Source: Halichondria panicea
Lineage: Eukaryota > Porifera > Demospongiae > Suberitida > Halichondriidae
Direction of reading: 5' to 3'
Length of the DNA stretch: 64,000 nt
Assembly: GCF_963675165.1 (NCBI RefSeq)
Contig: NC_087380.1
Coordinates: forward strand, 4,772,571 to 4,836,570
Part shown: one piece after another, positions 12,005 through 22,560 of the stretch
How positions within the stretch are numbered: position 1 is the first letter of the stretch
Layout: the number at the start of each line of letters is the position of its first letter
Notes under the pieces: generated by a model
Databases searched by the model: none
The model's input: only the letters and a program-made list of their open reading frames with translations
What the model was told of the DNA's origin: nothing
Made by a program: the position numbers and the translations under genes

Positions 12005-12700
12005 GCATAAGCACACACCACTGATGCAAAGTATGACTACCTGACTACCATCTGAAAATTAGCTTACTATATAATTATTTACCATCTGAATTGGTTGCTA
12101 AAATTACGGAAAATGGACATTGTAACACGGATCCGGTATCTACGGATCCGGTATCTATGCCAATTCACTGAAAGAAAACTTCTCAGCTCGGCTGGTCTCA
12201 GCATCAGTCTTCTCAAATATCCTCAAAGTCATAGGAATGATTGCCGAAAATCCTGAAGTGAATGGAGCATACAATCATGTGTAACACACTATTGAGATAA
12301 TACTAAAAACACTTACAATTAACTTTCTTTAAGTATGACCCTTTCCCTACGTCCAGAATGACAGCGTCACTGAAAAAACACAGATACATGTATAGGCAGT
12401 AAAATATTATGTTTATACCATGGCTTAAAACTGTCTACGTACAATATGTATATGTGACAGTGCCAATGAAAACTGTCAATGAAAACGGACTATAGGCCAA
12501 AACGGACTATAGGCCAATTTAGTAGAAATGAAAAACATGGGCAAAAAAAATTTTTTTTTCACAGGTACTAACTTCAACCCCTTACCTACCTGTAAAAATT
12601 TGGGTCTCTACGAAGCTTTAAACAGGTCAAGCGCGGACGTTGAAGAAACTCACCGAACCTTCATTTTTTACACTTAAATTTACTGTCTACGTGAGGGGAA
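12005..12700 (-). repeat. Dispersed repeat R5, longest copy
   Basis: Read on the minus strand, this is the contiguous version of the two R5 fragments at 1375-1749 and 8831-9045. It therefore acts as an empty site for the insertion between them. It is non-coding, and both flanking poly-A/T tracts are conserved. Confidence 0.7.
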
Positions 12701-12869
12701 AGGAAAGAAGCTTAAAGGACAATAAAAACTGATTCGAAAATGCCCGCGTTAAGGTCCCTTTTCATTGGCACTGTCACATATAATATTATGTATATAATAT
12801 AGATATCACCTTTGCATTTTCGCACACTACGAGTCAATGAAGGTCATCGAATTAACACGTTTTTTAGCA

Positions 12870-13652
12870 CTAGATGACATTAAATACATGTATGGATACC
12901 CGATCAGGAGTCAGCTGCTTCAGAGTCCCCATACTTTGGCCTCCGTAAGCAATACACAATGTTCTTTTTTTATACGTGCATGGATACATATTGTCTTTAC
13001 TGGGTCTTTGGGAGTTGGTAGTTCCGGAACGGTTGGTATCCTCTGGAGCTTTGAAATTCTGTTCTGGCCGCCCCCACGTTGGTAGTTCCCGTGGGAACGG
13101 TCGGGAACGGCCCCCTCGAAAAAATTGGCTGTTGCTGCCGCCAGAGCTTCTGCTCAAACCCCTCTGAAATAGGTTATTGTCCTCAGCCAGGGAGTCTTTG
13201 ACCACTAGTTTTCTCCTTTCGTTTGACAGATTCGCTGATTCCTAGCAGCCTGTTTTCACAGCATTAGCTGACGCCTCAGGTGTCAAATTAATTCCCGGTA
13301 TTAACGCGGTTTGAGAGTGGGGCTAGTTCTCTGTCCTTAGTTTCCTTGGAGATGTGATGTCACTCTGTCCAGCTTAGGGCACTTCGTATGGTCCACTCTG
13401 GGAGGGTCTCCTGGTTGGAAATTGGTTTTAGTCTTCAGAAGTGCAGCAGTGTTCTCTGCAGGTGGTTCTGCCAGTATCCGTTGTAACGGTAGGACTCATC
13501 CTGGCGATCTGCCCATGAGGTTCCACTCAGGCCTCTTGCTCAGGCCCGTCACCATCTCAAGGGCGTTCTTGGAGCTCTGCTCCACTGTGCCAGCAGTCCT
13601 GGGGCTCTGCTCCATTGTCTTGCTGGGATACTTGAAGGATCCATTGACTTGA
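12870..13652 (-). other. GC-richer island with Arg/Gly-rich minus-strand ORF
   Basis: Base composition rises sharply against the AT-rich surroundings from about 12990 to 13650. The minus ORF 13205-12870 encodes an Arg/Gly/Ser/Pro-rich peptide containing FFRGGRSRPFPRELPTWGRP, the kind of low-complexity RNA-binding tail seen in many retrotransposon gag proteins. Minus-strand reading of 13650-13210 is interrupted by stops. It may be a decayed retroelement fragment. No domain was recognised. Confidence 0.25.
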
Positions 13653-15837
13653 GTGAAGATTATGAGGGATGCGCGACAGTGTGAGTAGTGTAATCTACAA
13701 AAAAGCTGATTGAGCGGACATTGATATGTGAGACGGAAGTCTACAAGGCCTTGTTGAATTTATTTTCTCGAGATCGGAAAGTTTGGGCCAACAGATGGTG
13801 TGTGCGTGTACGTGCAGGATCTAACGACAACGACTGCAGCAAGGCTACAAAGTTTGAAGACTAGACGATTTGTATCAGACAATGGAAAAACCTTTCAAGG
13901 AAATGACTAGGGGTCAATGTTGCTCAGCTTATCACTGAAGTAGAGGGAGTCATCAATTCGCGACCTATTTCATACGTGTCTCACATTAGATCAACTGGAC
14001 TAGATGGCAAGAGTATCTACAGCCATTGGTATGTAGGAAAGACTACTGACTGACTACTGACTGACTACCTACCTACTACCTACAATTGACTACCTACATC
14101 CGATACTTTGTTTTTTAATACTTCCGGCTACCTAGCCCCAGAACTCAGGCATATGCTGTAGTGCTGTAGTGCTACAAGGTGTACTCGAGGAAGACATGTC
14201 TGTTGTAGTGATAATCATATTCATGAGTAACATAACACTAGACCGTAAGCAGTTATGCAATAATTATGCATAATTATTACTTCCCTCAGGTCAGGTAGCG
14301 AGTGGAGCAATGTTGCATGGTCAACCGTACACCGGTACACACTAAATTGCTGGGCATCATAGCCCTGGAAAAATGAGTGTTACCCAACTGGGTAAGTGGC
14401 GGTATTATGTCTGAAGAGGAGCCAGCATCATATGGAAATTATTACTCGGTTGTAGTCAGGGCTGTATGGTGGTAAATAAGTCCTGTATGTGGTGGATTGA
14501 CCATGGAGTTGAGTGACTAGCTTTCTCTATCATGACTAGCTTTTACCACGTGTAAAAGTTGTGTACAAATAGACCTTCGCAAGGATCAGTGGCTAGGGTA
14601 GCAGAAGAGCTTTTATACTGATTTGAGACGAACGTGCGTGTGGGTGGAAAACGTCACTAGTGAGGGTGGAGCTTCGTGCCTTAACGGGGACGTGCTTTTT
14701 TATACAGTCGTTGTATGAATAATTATATTGATGGAGGTAGCAATTAAGGTTCAAGTACAATTAAGGGTCAAGTACGAAAGGCCCTGCCACTACGTCTCGT
14801 GAAACCAGATTCCTCGACTCGAAACGAAAGGCCCTGCCACGTAAAAGGCCCTGCCACGTAAGGCAAATGCAAATGCCAGAGGGCGTAGACCCAACGTCAC
14901 GGACTCAGCCCCATACTCAAGGATACTCAAGGAATAAATTGTGAGGAACGAATTGACTGGGACCAGCAATTATTAATTATTGCTGAATCGTCACCATGGT
15001 TTCCACCTTTCCACCTTTACCTCTCGTAATAACGCAACAGCCAAGCCAATTCACTTCCTATTTACTAGAGGTCAGAGAGGTCAGAGGTCACCACTCATTC
15101 AGAAGTGAGGCCGTTTGGAAGTACCAATACGGTGAGGTCACGGTGAGGTCAAAGGTCATTCGCGTACTGGGAATTAACACAGTTTAGAAGTAAAATCATA
15201 ATCTTGCACGAACAATCTAGCCATGGTAGCAAGCGTACAATGAACCAGGCAAGGTAAATGTGCATAATAGTGTATATTTAATTATTATAACTGGCATTTG
15301 CATACATAAATTTTTACATATAATAAACTATAGGAAGACACCCAGAAGGAACAATAATAATTGTGATCGCATAATTAATAATTATGAGATGTGGCAGGAT
15401 TTTCTATAATTTATACGCACATGCAGCAGTTATAATTATAATGACCATGCATATTATTATCATGTAGACTCAAGGCGTATTATGTGGCGTACAACAAATA
15501 AAAATCCCAAAGTGATAAATTCTTATTTTGTTGAGAGTGTCGAGTCTGTGAATGGTAAGAAAGCTTGCAGGTAAAGAAGCATGTAAAGAAGCATGCTGGC
15601 TTGCTTGTAACTATACCATATTCACAGGATGTGACTATGGAACTGAGAACTGTGATCAACAGTAACTGTCCATTCTTCCGAATGACAGCAGGAGTACACA
15701 GGAGTACACAGCAGGAGTACACTGTTAAAAATGAGGTGTAATGAATATGTACTAGGGTGTAAACTAAGACATAGTTTGTGGAGTAAACATAGGTGGGTGT
15801 AAGCTACATTAGTAACAATACAATTAATTGTAGATAT
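13653..15837. other. No gene recognised
   Basis: ORFs of at most about 80 codons, without motifs. Short duplications such as AAAGGCCCTGCCAC (three times near 14780-14850) and GAGGTCA words near 15070-15150 are common. Confidence 0.45.
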
Positions 15838-15953
15838 GATTACCCGAGGCGCGTGGGCGGCCACGGGTATAGTAGTCTGTTGGTTTGTTTGTTTGTTACC
15901 CGAGGCGCGCGTGGGCGGCCACGGGTATAGTAGTCTGTTGGTTTGTTTGTTTG
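15838..15953 (+). repeat. 58-bp tandem duplication at the R1 margin
   Basis: TTACCCGAGGCGCG...GGCGGCCACGGGTATAGTAG followed by GTTTGTTTGTTTG occurs twice head to tail (about 15838-15895 and 15896-15953). The same block ends the R1 copy at 62800-62830 in inverted orientation, so it is part of R1. Confidence 0.85.
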
Positions 15954-16334
15954 TCACAGGTATATCTACTCACCTGGATGCCACAGCACTGCGTTTACAG
16001 CATGGATAGCCTTCACACAACAATATCTTGATTTAAATAGTGGCAGATTTTGCTGTTAAAGCTTCTTTGTCGAGCAAAAGCTAAGAAGCTTGAATAAGCT
16101 TGTGACTAGGTCTGCTTACCTGGATGCTCTAGCACTGCGTTTACAGCATGAGTAGCCTCCACACAACAAGTTAGTACTTTTGATAGTGGCAGCTTTCGGT
16201 GTTAAAGCTCCTTTGTCTAATAAAAGCGAGCAAAATGTAGCTTGAACAGAACTTGCACATGCGTTACTTATAACTGAAGTGATCCTGTACCAAGAACGAT
16301 GGAACAGGGTCACTAAAGTAGAAAGCTGTATATA
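15954..16334 (+). repeat. Repeat R1, copy 1, left part
   Basis: Nearly identical to 23085-23466 and to the reverse complement of about 62390-62760. It ends with GCTGTATATA at 16334, where the retrotransposon begins. In uninterrupted copies GCTGTATATA is followed directly by CCAGGAAC, which here resumes at 22751. It contains two related exon-like blocks on the minus strand (see the entry at 62306). Confidence 0.9.
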
Positions 16335-16459
16335 GTGTGGTTTAATGATAGTTAGACCGGGTTAATAAGGAGGACCGCACCGGTTTGCACATGCGCAGAT
16401 CATATTCCTACCTCGTGTATTCTACCGTGTCTTCAGGCTCGAACTGCTGTCGATATCAT
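16335..16459 (+). repeat. Split direct repeat A1
   Basis: 125 bp starting GTGTGGTTTAATGATAG and ending TGTCGATATCAT. It matches A2 with a single difference (GACCGGG here, GACCAGG in A2). It forms the left terminus of the element and lies just upstream of gag, so it probably carries the promoter or start of the genomic RNA. Confidence 0.9.
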
Positions 16460-16466
16460 AGTAGCT

Positions 16467-17856
16467 ATGACTGACGAAACTCCCCAACCACCAGTAGTGA
16501 TCGACAAAGAAGTCGTCAAGACAGCGCTGAGGGAACTGCTGCACGACATCCCCGCCTTTAGAGCGTTTTCTGAAAAAGCAGGGGAATCCTCAAGGACAAG
16601 CAGAGTCCAAGACCCTCCGGGTGAGTACCACCCAGATGAGCAATTTTACTTGGGTAATAAGCCTAGGTAACACAGCAGAATGAGAAATGAGAAATGAGAA
16701 ATGAGAGCCACCGTGAGCGGTTGGATGAGAGTGAGAAGAGTGAGAGTGAGAAGAGAGTGAGAGTGAGAAGAGAGAACGTGCGGGCATGAGGGCCCACACA
16801 GTGAGCTAGAGGGGCTAGAGTACCCCCCAACGTGGTACGAGCAGAGTGCTCCAGGTATTTGAGTCAGTGAGTATTAAAGGTCTAGAGTCCTTGAGCTATG
16901 ACCCGGGTTATGCACACAATATTGTGGCAAACTTAGCACCTACCCCTCCCACCCCTGGCACAGGAACGGAAGACGTGAGCGACTTGAACCTGCCCCTTAT
17001 AGGAGGCGGTGGAGATGGAGAGCATGGAGAGCGTGGAGACGGAGAACGACGAGTAGTCAACCCCCCAACAGAGCTCGGGACGTCCAAACCCCAGGAACCA
17101 TCCCCATTCGTCCTCGGGGAAGCGTTGCCTGTGGTCCCGGTCAGGCTGGTAAAACGAATAATCAAGGGCGAGTTCGTGGATATGAGCGAGCTCCTTAAGG
17201 ACAATATGGAGGTCCTCCGGAGGAGGAAGCAAGAGAGCGACGGGATCCCCGCACCGTACGAGCAGAGAGCGAGCAGGAGGGAGGTCCCGGACATACTTAG
17301 TTGGGTGCAGGCATTTAGCCTTTATGCGGCGGTGGTGGCAAGTCAGCACCCGAACAAAGCCAAGGAGTTGTGGGCCTATCTGGCTATCCTGGTGGGAGAG
17401 GCTCAGCGGTGTGGGGGACGTGGGTTCGTAGCATACGACTCACTGTTCCGCCAGCAGATGACGTCGTTTGAGGCAGTCGACTTCTCTAAGATCAACCAGT
17501 CACTGTATTGGACAACCTTTCTAGCACAAAGAGGAAGGGGAAAATCTTGCTCAATCTGCACGGCGTCGGATCACGGCTTAGAAGAATGCGCCCTGCAACC
17601 AAGCAGAGCGATAAGAGTGAGCAACCCGGCCCCTTCGAGAGAGGAATACCGTCCCCAGGGGTTTGAACTGCCTCGTAAGAAGCGAAGGAGGGGAGCCTGT
17701 TTTGCGTGGAATGACGGCCGATGCGAGGCGGAGAACTGCTCCTTCGAGCATGTATGCTCACGGTGTGCGGGACCTCACAAGAGATGGTCTTGCCGCTCTC
17801 AAGGGAGTGATGAGAGGAAAAGAGAGGATCCTGGAAAACCTCTGGCCATCCGCTAG
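16467..17856 (+). CDS. Gag-like protein of the YR retrotransposon
   Basis: This is probably the first gene of the element. The plus strand opens at 16467 (start MTDETPQPPVV, 66 codons). The frame stops at 16670 and resumes downstream of about 16821, running to the stop at 17856. A GT donor at 16667 joined to an AG at 16820 or 16844 keeps frame, so an intron spanning the purine-rich GAGAAATGAGA/GAGTGAGAA tract is possible. The tract lacks a pyrimidine run, so frame decay is an alternative. The larger part has an acidic/Gly-rich N-terminus, a helical middle (DILSWVQAFSLYAAVVA) and a C-terminal Cys/His array: CSICTASDHGLEEC, then CFAWNDGRCEAENCSFEHVC and CSRCAGPHKRWSC. This array is typical of DIRS/Ngaro gag and is presumed to bind RNA. 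The final residues are basic. Confidence 0.75.
16679..16790 (+). repeat. Purine-rich tandem repeats inside gag
   Basis: GAGAAATGAGAAATGAGAAA is followed by several GAGAGTGAGAAGAGTGAGA units. It lies where the gag reading frame is interrupted, either intron sequence or a repeat expansion that broke the frame. Confidence 0.8.
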
Positions 17857-18138
17857 CTGGTGCGCGGACGAGTCGTCCGATTGTTGTTTTGAGTATATAA
17901 CCAGACTGCTGACACTTAAGCCGTGAATTCACAACCAGACTTATTAGTGTTACTACGGTGTATGAATATTATTCCCTTGTTGTATGGTCAAATGAGGACC
18001 CATACGTTGCATATGTGATGATTTTGTTACTTAAGTTGGAAATAAGTAGGTAAGGGTCGTCACTAGGCGTTAGCGTAATCAAAATAATTATACCCGGGCC
18101 TGACAAAAAGGGCTAGCCCCAACACCCTTGATATAATT
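17857..18138 (+). other. Gag-RT spacer
   Basis: About 280 bp separate the gag stop from the first ATG of the RT frame. No coding motif is seen. It is AT-richer than the flanking coding DNA and may be an intergenic spacer or intron. Confidence 0.5.
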
Positions 18139-18939
18139 ATGTTAATGTGTATAGGAATGGTGGCAATGACTGAGGGCCTCTATCCCTATCGTAATGAGTT
18201 GCGAGTGTTGGAAGGAAGGAGACCCAAAGAGGGTAGCAGAGAGCTACCACCAGAGTTTGCGAAAGTAACTACCCCCTTAGTGGTCAGGGAATGGAGGACG
18301 AGTATGAGTCAACACCCGGACAAGTGGTATGCCACCTACATTGAGAGCGGCCTGCGGGAAGGTTTTAGGATTGGCTTCCGATATGAGGACTGTGTCTGCA
18401 CCTCAGTAAAAGCTAACATGCACTCAGCGGTGACGAATAGTGAGGTTATTGACAGTTATCTGGGAAAGGAACTTTCAATGGGTCGGGTGCTTGGCCCCCT
18501 TGACCCACGAGTGGGGGCACAGATGCAGGTTAGTCGGTTCGGTGTTATCCCAAAGAACCACCAACCGGGAAAGTGGAGACTAATTTTAGATCTGTCACAT
18601 CCTGCGGGTGCGAGTGTGAACGATGGTATTGAACGGGAACTGTGTTCTTTAAAGTATACCTCGGTGGACGAAGCAGTTCAAAGGTTTAGTGAATTGGGAA
18701 AGGGGGCGCTGCTTGCAAAATTGGATATTGAGAGTGCATACAGGCTGATCCCAGTTCACCCCGACGATCGTCTGTTGTTGGGTATGTCGTGGAAAGGGAA
18801 CCTCTATGCCGACGCTTCCCTGCCGTTCGGTTTAAGATCGGCTCCCGAGATTTTTAACGCCGTAGCAGATGCTTTAATGTGGATTATGGGCCAGCAGGGG
18901 ACCCGAGCCATTCACTATTTGGACGACTATTTACGTTAA
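18139..18939 (+). pseudogene. Reverse transcriptase, 5' half (cut by inversion)
   Basis: This encodes the N-terminal part of a DIRS-type RT: the thumb-proximal leader GLREGFRIGFRYED, then FGVIPKNHQPGKWRLILDLS, the first catalytic Asp in LAKLDIESAYRLIPVHP, the palm motif LPFGLRSAPEIFN, and finally HYLDDYL, which carries the catalytic Asp pair. Two codons after YLDD-Tyr the frame runs into foreign sequence (the inverted end of B1) and stops at 18937-18939. The missing continuation is encoded on the opposite strand from 22339 leftward. The start at 18139 is the first ATG in frame; several in-frame ATGs follow. Confidence 0.92.
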
Positions 18940-20320
18940 GGCCTAGGACGTAGTCACACTTATCAAAAGGATAGTGTTACAGTTCATTTAGTCTAGAGAG
19001 TAGATTACCACAAATGTGTGAGTAGTTGTACTTAAATGTAAATATCTTTTGATTGAAGTATTTCTAAAAAATGGTGTTGATACCCGTGTGTAGATGAATG
19101 ACTGAACTACAACATATCCAAAAATGTTTCCATGGAAACATAAGGTGGTGGGTTTGTGGTGATTAATAGAACAACAGCAAATTGTTATAGTGGGTAATCG
19201 GTTAGAGTAATAAAACAGTAATTTTGTACAGCTAAGGTCCTAGACTTCATCACATAATTGTTCAATGGTTTAAGTATCCTGGCCATCCCTTTATGGGTGT
19301 TACAAATGTTCACAGTGTTTATAATTCATGATTTACTGGTTTTCAGGTACACTTTTGGTTAGAGTAATAACTTTTGAAAAATTAATAGCTTAGCTTTCAA
19401 ATTTCTGTAGTAAGTTTACAGATAAATGGGCGACATTTTGATACCAAGAACATCGTATATGCTTATTCCATTGCTGAGATAACACTGAAAAGCTACATAA
19501 TTCTACTGTTTTGATGACACCAGCAGCTGCAAACCACAAACCAATGATGCTTTAATCAACCACAAACGTAATTAAAAGTGGGCGTACAGTTATTGTACGC
19601 CCACTTACGTGGTTAATTTGAGTGTCATCGATTTGTGGTTAGCAGCTTGTGATGTCATCAAAACAGTAGAAAATAGTAGAATATGCAGTTTTTCAGTGAT
19701 ATCTCAACAATAGAATAAGCATAGAGGATGTTCTTGGTATCAAAATGTAGCCCGTTTATTTGTAAACTTACCAGAGAACTTTTAAAGCTAAGCTATAAAA
19801 TTTTCAGAAGATATTACTCTAACCAAAAGTGTACCTAAAAACCGGTAAATCATGAATTATAGACACTGTGAGCATATGTAAGACCCATAAAGGGATGGTC
19901 AGGATACCTAAACCATTAAACTATTGTGTGATAAAAGTCTAAGACCTTAGCTGTTTAAAGTTAGTGTTTTATTACTCTAACCGATTACCCACTATAACAA
20001 TTTGCTGTTGTTCTATTAATCACCACAAACCCACCACCTTATGTTTCCATGGAAACATTTTTGGATATGTTGTAGTTCAGTCATTCATCTACACACGGGT
20101 ATCAACACCATTTCTTAGAAATGCTCCAATCAAAAGATATTTACATTTAAGTTCAACTACTCACACATTTGTGGTATTCTACTCTCTAGACTAAATGAAC
20201 TGTAGTTTTGGCTAAAGTACTGGACCGGAAACCCCCACCTCCACCGGAAATGACCAGGTGGTATAGGTGAAGGTTAGGGGAATCCCCCAAAACCTAGGGG
20301 AATCCCCCCAAACCGGCCCA
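18934..20320 (-). repeat. B1 repeat body, interrupted by a foldback element
   Basis: 18934-18979 and 20205-20320 (46 + 116 = 162 bp) together match B2 at 22561-22722 (162 bp) in inverted orientation with about two differences. The interruption is the TA-flanked element at 18980-20202. The last 28 bp of B1 lie outside the inversion at 22340-22367. Confidence 0.9.
18980..20202. mobile_element. 1.2-kb foldback element with TA target duplication
   Basis: It begins CAGTTCATTTAGTCTAGAGA and ends with the inverse, flanked by TA (18978-18979 and 20203-20204). The empty site, with a single TA, is present in B2 near 22677-22682. Almost the whole element is one imperfect palindrome of about 600-bp arms. 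The centre near 19577-19606 is AAGTGGGCGTACA-GTTAT-TGTACGCCCACTT. TA duplication and CAG termini fit the IS630/Tc1/mariner group or a MITE mobilised by it. No transposase ORF is present. Confidence 0.88.
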
Positions 20321-20441
20321 CAAAGGAAGGCACAGCCTGCCCCCCAAACTATGCCACCTCAGCCCAACCTGTACGCTCCCTGGGATGCATGGACTCTCCA
20401 CATCATACACATCATGATAATTATTGACAGTGACTGTGACC
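20321..20441 (-). other. 3' untranslated tract between YR stop and B1
   Basis: 121 bp between the recombinase stop and the B1 repeat. It has a C-rich run near 20337-20370 and no coding motif. Confidence 0.5.
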
Positions 20442-21401
20442 TTATGCACACAATAAACGTGAATAATTTGCTAACTGACTTCTAGGTGTCCTTATGTAGT
20501 CCAAATAGGCCACACTCCGCCATCTTCCCAGCGTTTTGATAGCCGAATCCTCAAAACCTTTAGCCGCTGCTGTGGTAGCCGCTCCAATGCGGAAGCTATG
20601 GCCGTTGTACTTGGACTCATCTACTCCTGCTGCCGACAGAGCAGCCCGGATGGCTTCTACAAACCGTAACCGGGTCAGCATACGACCATCCTTAAACTTG
20701 AACAGGGAGCCTTCTGCCCGACCCCGAAGCCGCAGATATGACAGTATTGCCTGCACTGGGCACAAATCAGAGTCCATTTTACCCAGAAATAAATCAACGC
20801 CTCGTCGAAAAGGGTCTGTTTTGGATTGCTTGATGGTGACCCGGACCACCGTGGGTAGCTTAGGGTTGTCAATCGCTATGTCGCTGACGATCAAGTGACA
20901 CGACGGGTCAAATTTATCGTCGCTGGGTACAGACATTTCCCCGATACGAAGAAAACCAAAGAAGGCCAGGCAACAAGCCGCCCAGAGCATAACCGTATCG
21001 TGGCCACCAGGGGAAGAGTCCCACACTGCCTTCATTTTCCTCAGTAGGAGGGGGGACATGGGCAGTCTTTCTCTTTTTCCCTGACACTTAGCAGCTTCGC
21101 ATCTCTTAATACCGCGTAGGGTATATTCCAATCGATGAAGCACAGATGCAAAAGGGTCTGGTTGGCTCTCCGCAATGTGCAGGAATCTGACCCCGGCAAG
21201 GTATACTTTGATAGTCTTGTGAGTGAGTCCTTCCTCGGCCAGGTAGGTCGCAAAGAGGCAACACGAGCGCTCCGAGGCAGGAACTGCTTGGACTCCACTC
21301 TCTCTGCAGAATCTCAGATAGCGCCGCTGGCCCGAACTATAGGTCCTCTGTGTGGAATCAGCTAGTCCTTTTGAGAAATACTTTTGAGAAGCTCTGTCCA
21401 A
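20442..21401 (-). CDS. Tyrosine recombinase of the retrotransposon
   Basis: An intact 319-codon ORF encoding a phage-integrase-type tyrosine recombinase, which in DIRS-order elements integrates a circular DNA intermediate without duplicating the target. The N-terminal half is a SAM-like core-binding domain (STQRTYSSGQRRYLRFC, then TIKVYLAGVRFLH). The catalytic domain shows the first Arg in FFGFLRIGEM, the Lys-bearing strand TIKQSKTDPF, the HxxR box in GHSFRIGAATTAA, GRWRS, and the nucleophile Tyr within VAYLDYIR near residue 300. It overlaps the end of the RT-RNase H frame by 40 bp in another frame, as is common in DIRS elements. No disabling change is seen. Confidence 0.93.
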   Translation of the reverse strand: MDRASQKYFSKGLADSTQRTYSSGQRRYLRFCRESGVQAVPASERSCCLFATYLAEEGLTHKTIKVYLAGVRFLHIAESQPDPFASVLHRLEYTLRGIKRCEAAKCQGKRERLPMSPLLLRKMKAVWDSSPGGHDTVMLWAACCLAFFGFLRIGEMSVPSDDKFDPSCHLIVSDIAIDNPKLPTVVRVTIKQSKTDPFRRGVDLFLGKMDSDLCPVQAILSYLRLRGRAEGSLFKFKDGRMLTRLRFVEAIRAALSAAGVDESKYNGHSFRIGAATTAAAKGFEDSAIKTLGRWRSVAYLDYIRTPRSQLANYSRLLCA

Positions 21402-22339
21402 CTTAGCGACGTCCAGTCGGGGCGTCTGGTGACCAGGACCTCCAACATCTCTGGCGGGATGACATCTGCTTGACGCCTGGCCGATGGGACCTGTGCCAGG
21501 AAGGAAGTATGATTATCTCTCGAAAGGGCATCGGCTGCCCCGTTGCACACCCCTGGTATATGCACACTCCACAGTTTAATGTCAAATGCGGCCACGAAGA
21601 AAAAGAGACACCTCAACAAATGCATAGCCAAATCGTCCTTGCAGGTGCCTGATCGAATTATGGCCACCACTGCCGCATTATCACATCTGCAACGTACGCT
21701 AGACCCGTGCCAGGATCTGCCCCACAACGCAATGCTCACTATGATTGGGAGAAGCTCTTTTACAGTTATATGAACTGTTGCCCATGAAGAGGGCCATTGT
21801 AGCTGAAACCAGTGGCCCTCCGAAGAGAAGGATCCACAACCCCAGTTGCCTGATGCGTCCGAGGTTATGGTTGCCTGCCACGCTTGGCTTGGGTGTGGGC
21901 CTGTAACTGAGACCCCGTTCCATGATTGTAAGAAGGTAGCCCACCATTGTAGGTCCGATCGGAAACCCACGTTCAACCGAATCCGATGGTGCAGTTCTTT
22001 GGCTACCATGGACAATGAAATCATTCTCCTCAAAAATGATCTTCCCGGTTTTACCACACAACACGCATGTTGCAGCTGACCGATCAGAGAGAGTAACTCT
22101 CGCTTGGAACCAGCCTTACGTTCGGACCAACCTCGGATTTCTCTCTGTAAACGCATCAGTTTTTCCGGTGGTAGTCTCACCACCCCCGCTTGGGTGTCAA
22201 GTTCAATGCCCAAGAAGGTTAACTGGCATGCAGGGCCTTCCGTTTTGTGCTTGGCGATCGGGACCCCTAAGCGATCACAGGTAGCTAGCGTCCGAGCAAG
22301 CGCCAGCTGGCATTCAGGGGTGTTGGGGGCACCAAACAA
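21362..22339 (-). pseudogene. Reverse transcriptase 3' half plus RNase H (cut by inversion)
   Basis: This 325-codon open frame lacks its own start because it continues the RT interrupted at 18933. It opens with LFGAPNTPEC, the stretch that directly follows YLDD in this family, then KTEGPACQLTFLGIELD (RT thumb region). RNase H follows: the first Asp in TITSDASGNWGCGSFS, Glu in HITVKELLPI, the second Asp in RCRCDNAAVVAII, and a terminal Asp in GVCNGAADALSRDNH. A linker leads to the overlap with the recombinase gene. The coding sequence itself carries no stop, so its loss of function is due only to the inversion. Confidence 0.92.
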
Positions 22340-22367
22340 TTCTCTCAGGAGGACCGCAGCTTATTAA
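22340..22367 (+). repeat. Last 28 bp of B1
   Basis: TTCTCTCAGGAGGACCGCAG... up to CTTATTAA, directly before A2. The same 28 bp with one change (GGT for GGA) end B2 and the whole element at 22723-22750. It was left outside the inverted segment. Confidence 0.9.
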
Positions 22368-22492
22368 GTGTGGTTTAATGATAGTTAGACCAGGTTAATA
22401 AGGAGGACCGCACCGGTTTGCACATGCGCAGATCATATTCCTACCTCGTGTATTCTACCGTGTCTTCAGGCTCGAACTGCTGTCGATATCAT
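22368..22492 (+). repeat. Split direct repeat A2
   Basis: 125 bp, one difference from A1. It lies directly after B1's last 28 bp, as in B1-A2 junctions of PAT/Ngaro-type elements. The 68 bp that follow (22493-22560), containing the near-palindrome AAGGCATGCCTT, occur only here. Confidence 0.9.
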
Positions 22493-22560
22493 CCCACCCA
22501 CCCTCTCCGTCTTTATGAGGCTTGCCTTTAAGGCATGCCTTGTGGAGACGTGATCTGTGC

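Larger units (their letters stand above)
18934..22339 (-). other. Precisely inverted internal segment
   Basis: Two independent joins define it. At the left, coding sequence ends at 18933 (TTA, Leu after YLDDY) and the right-edge codon (TTG, complement of 22337-22339) would follow in frame into the next RT motif. At the right, flipping would bring ...GCCTTAACG next to TTCTCTCAGG at 22340. That is exactly the join present undisturbed in B2 at 22722/22723. No bases appear lost or gained at either join. Confidence 0.88.

Noticed and set aside
16908-17349. Minus-strand ORFs of 128 and 138 codons
   Set aside because: Shadow frames of the GC-rich gag coding sequence; proline/serine/arginine-rich without motifs.
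17492-17932. Minus-strand 146-codon ORF
   Set aside because: Antisense of the gag zinc-finger region; no independent motif or start context.
20536-21365. Plus-strand ORFs opposite the recombinase
   Set aside because: Antisense shadows of the YR and RNase H genes.
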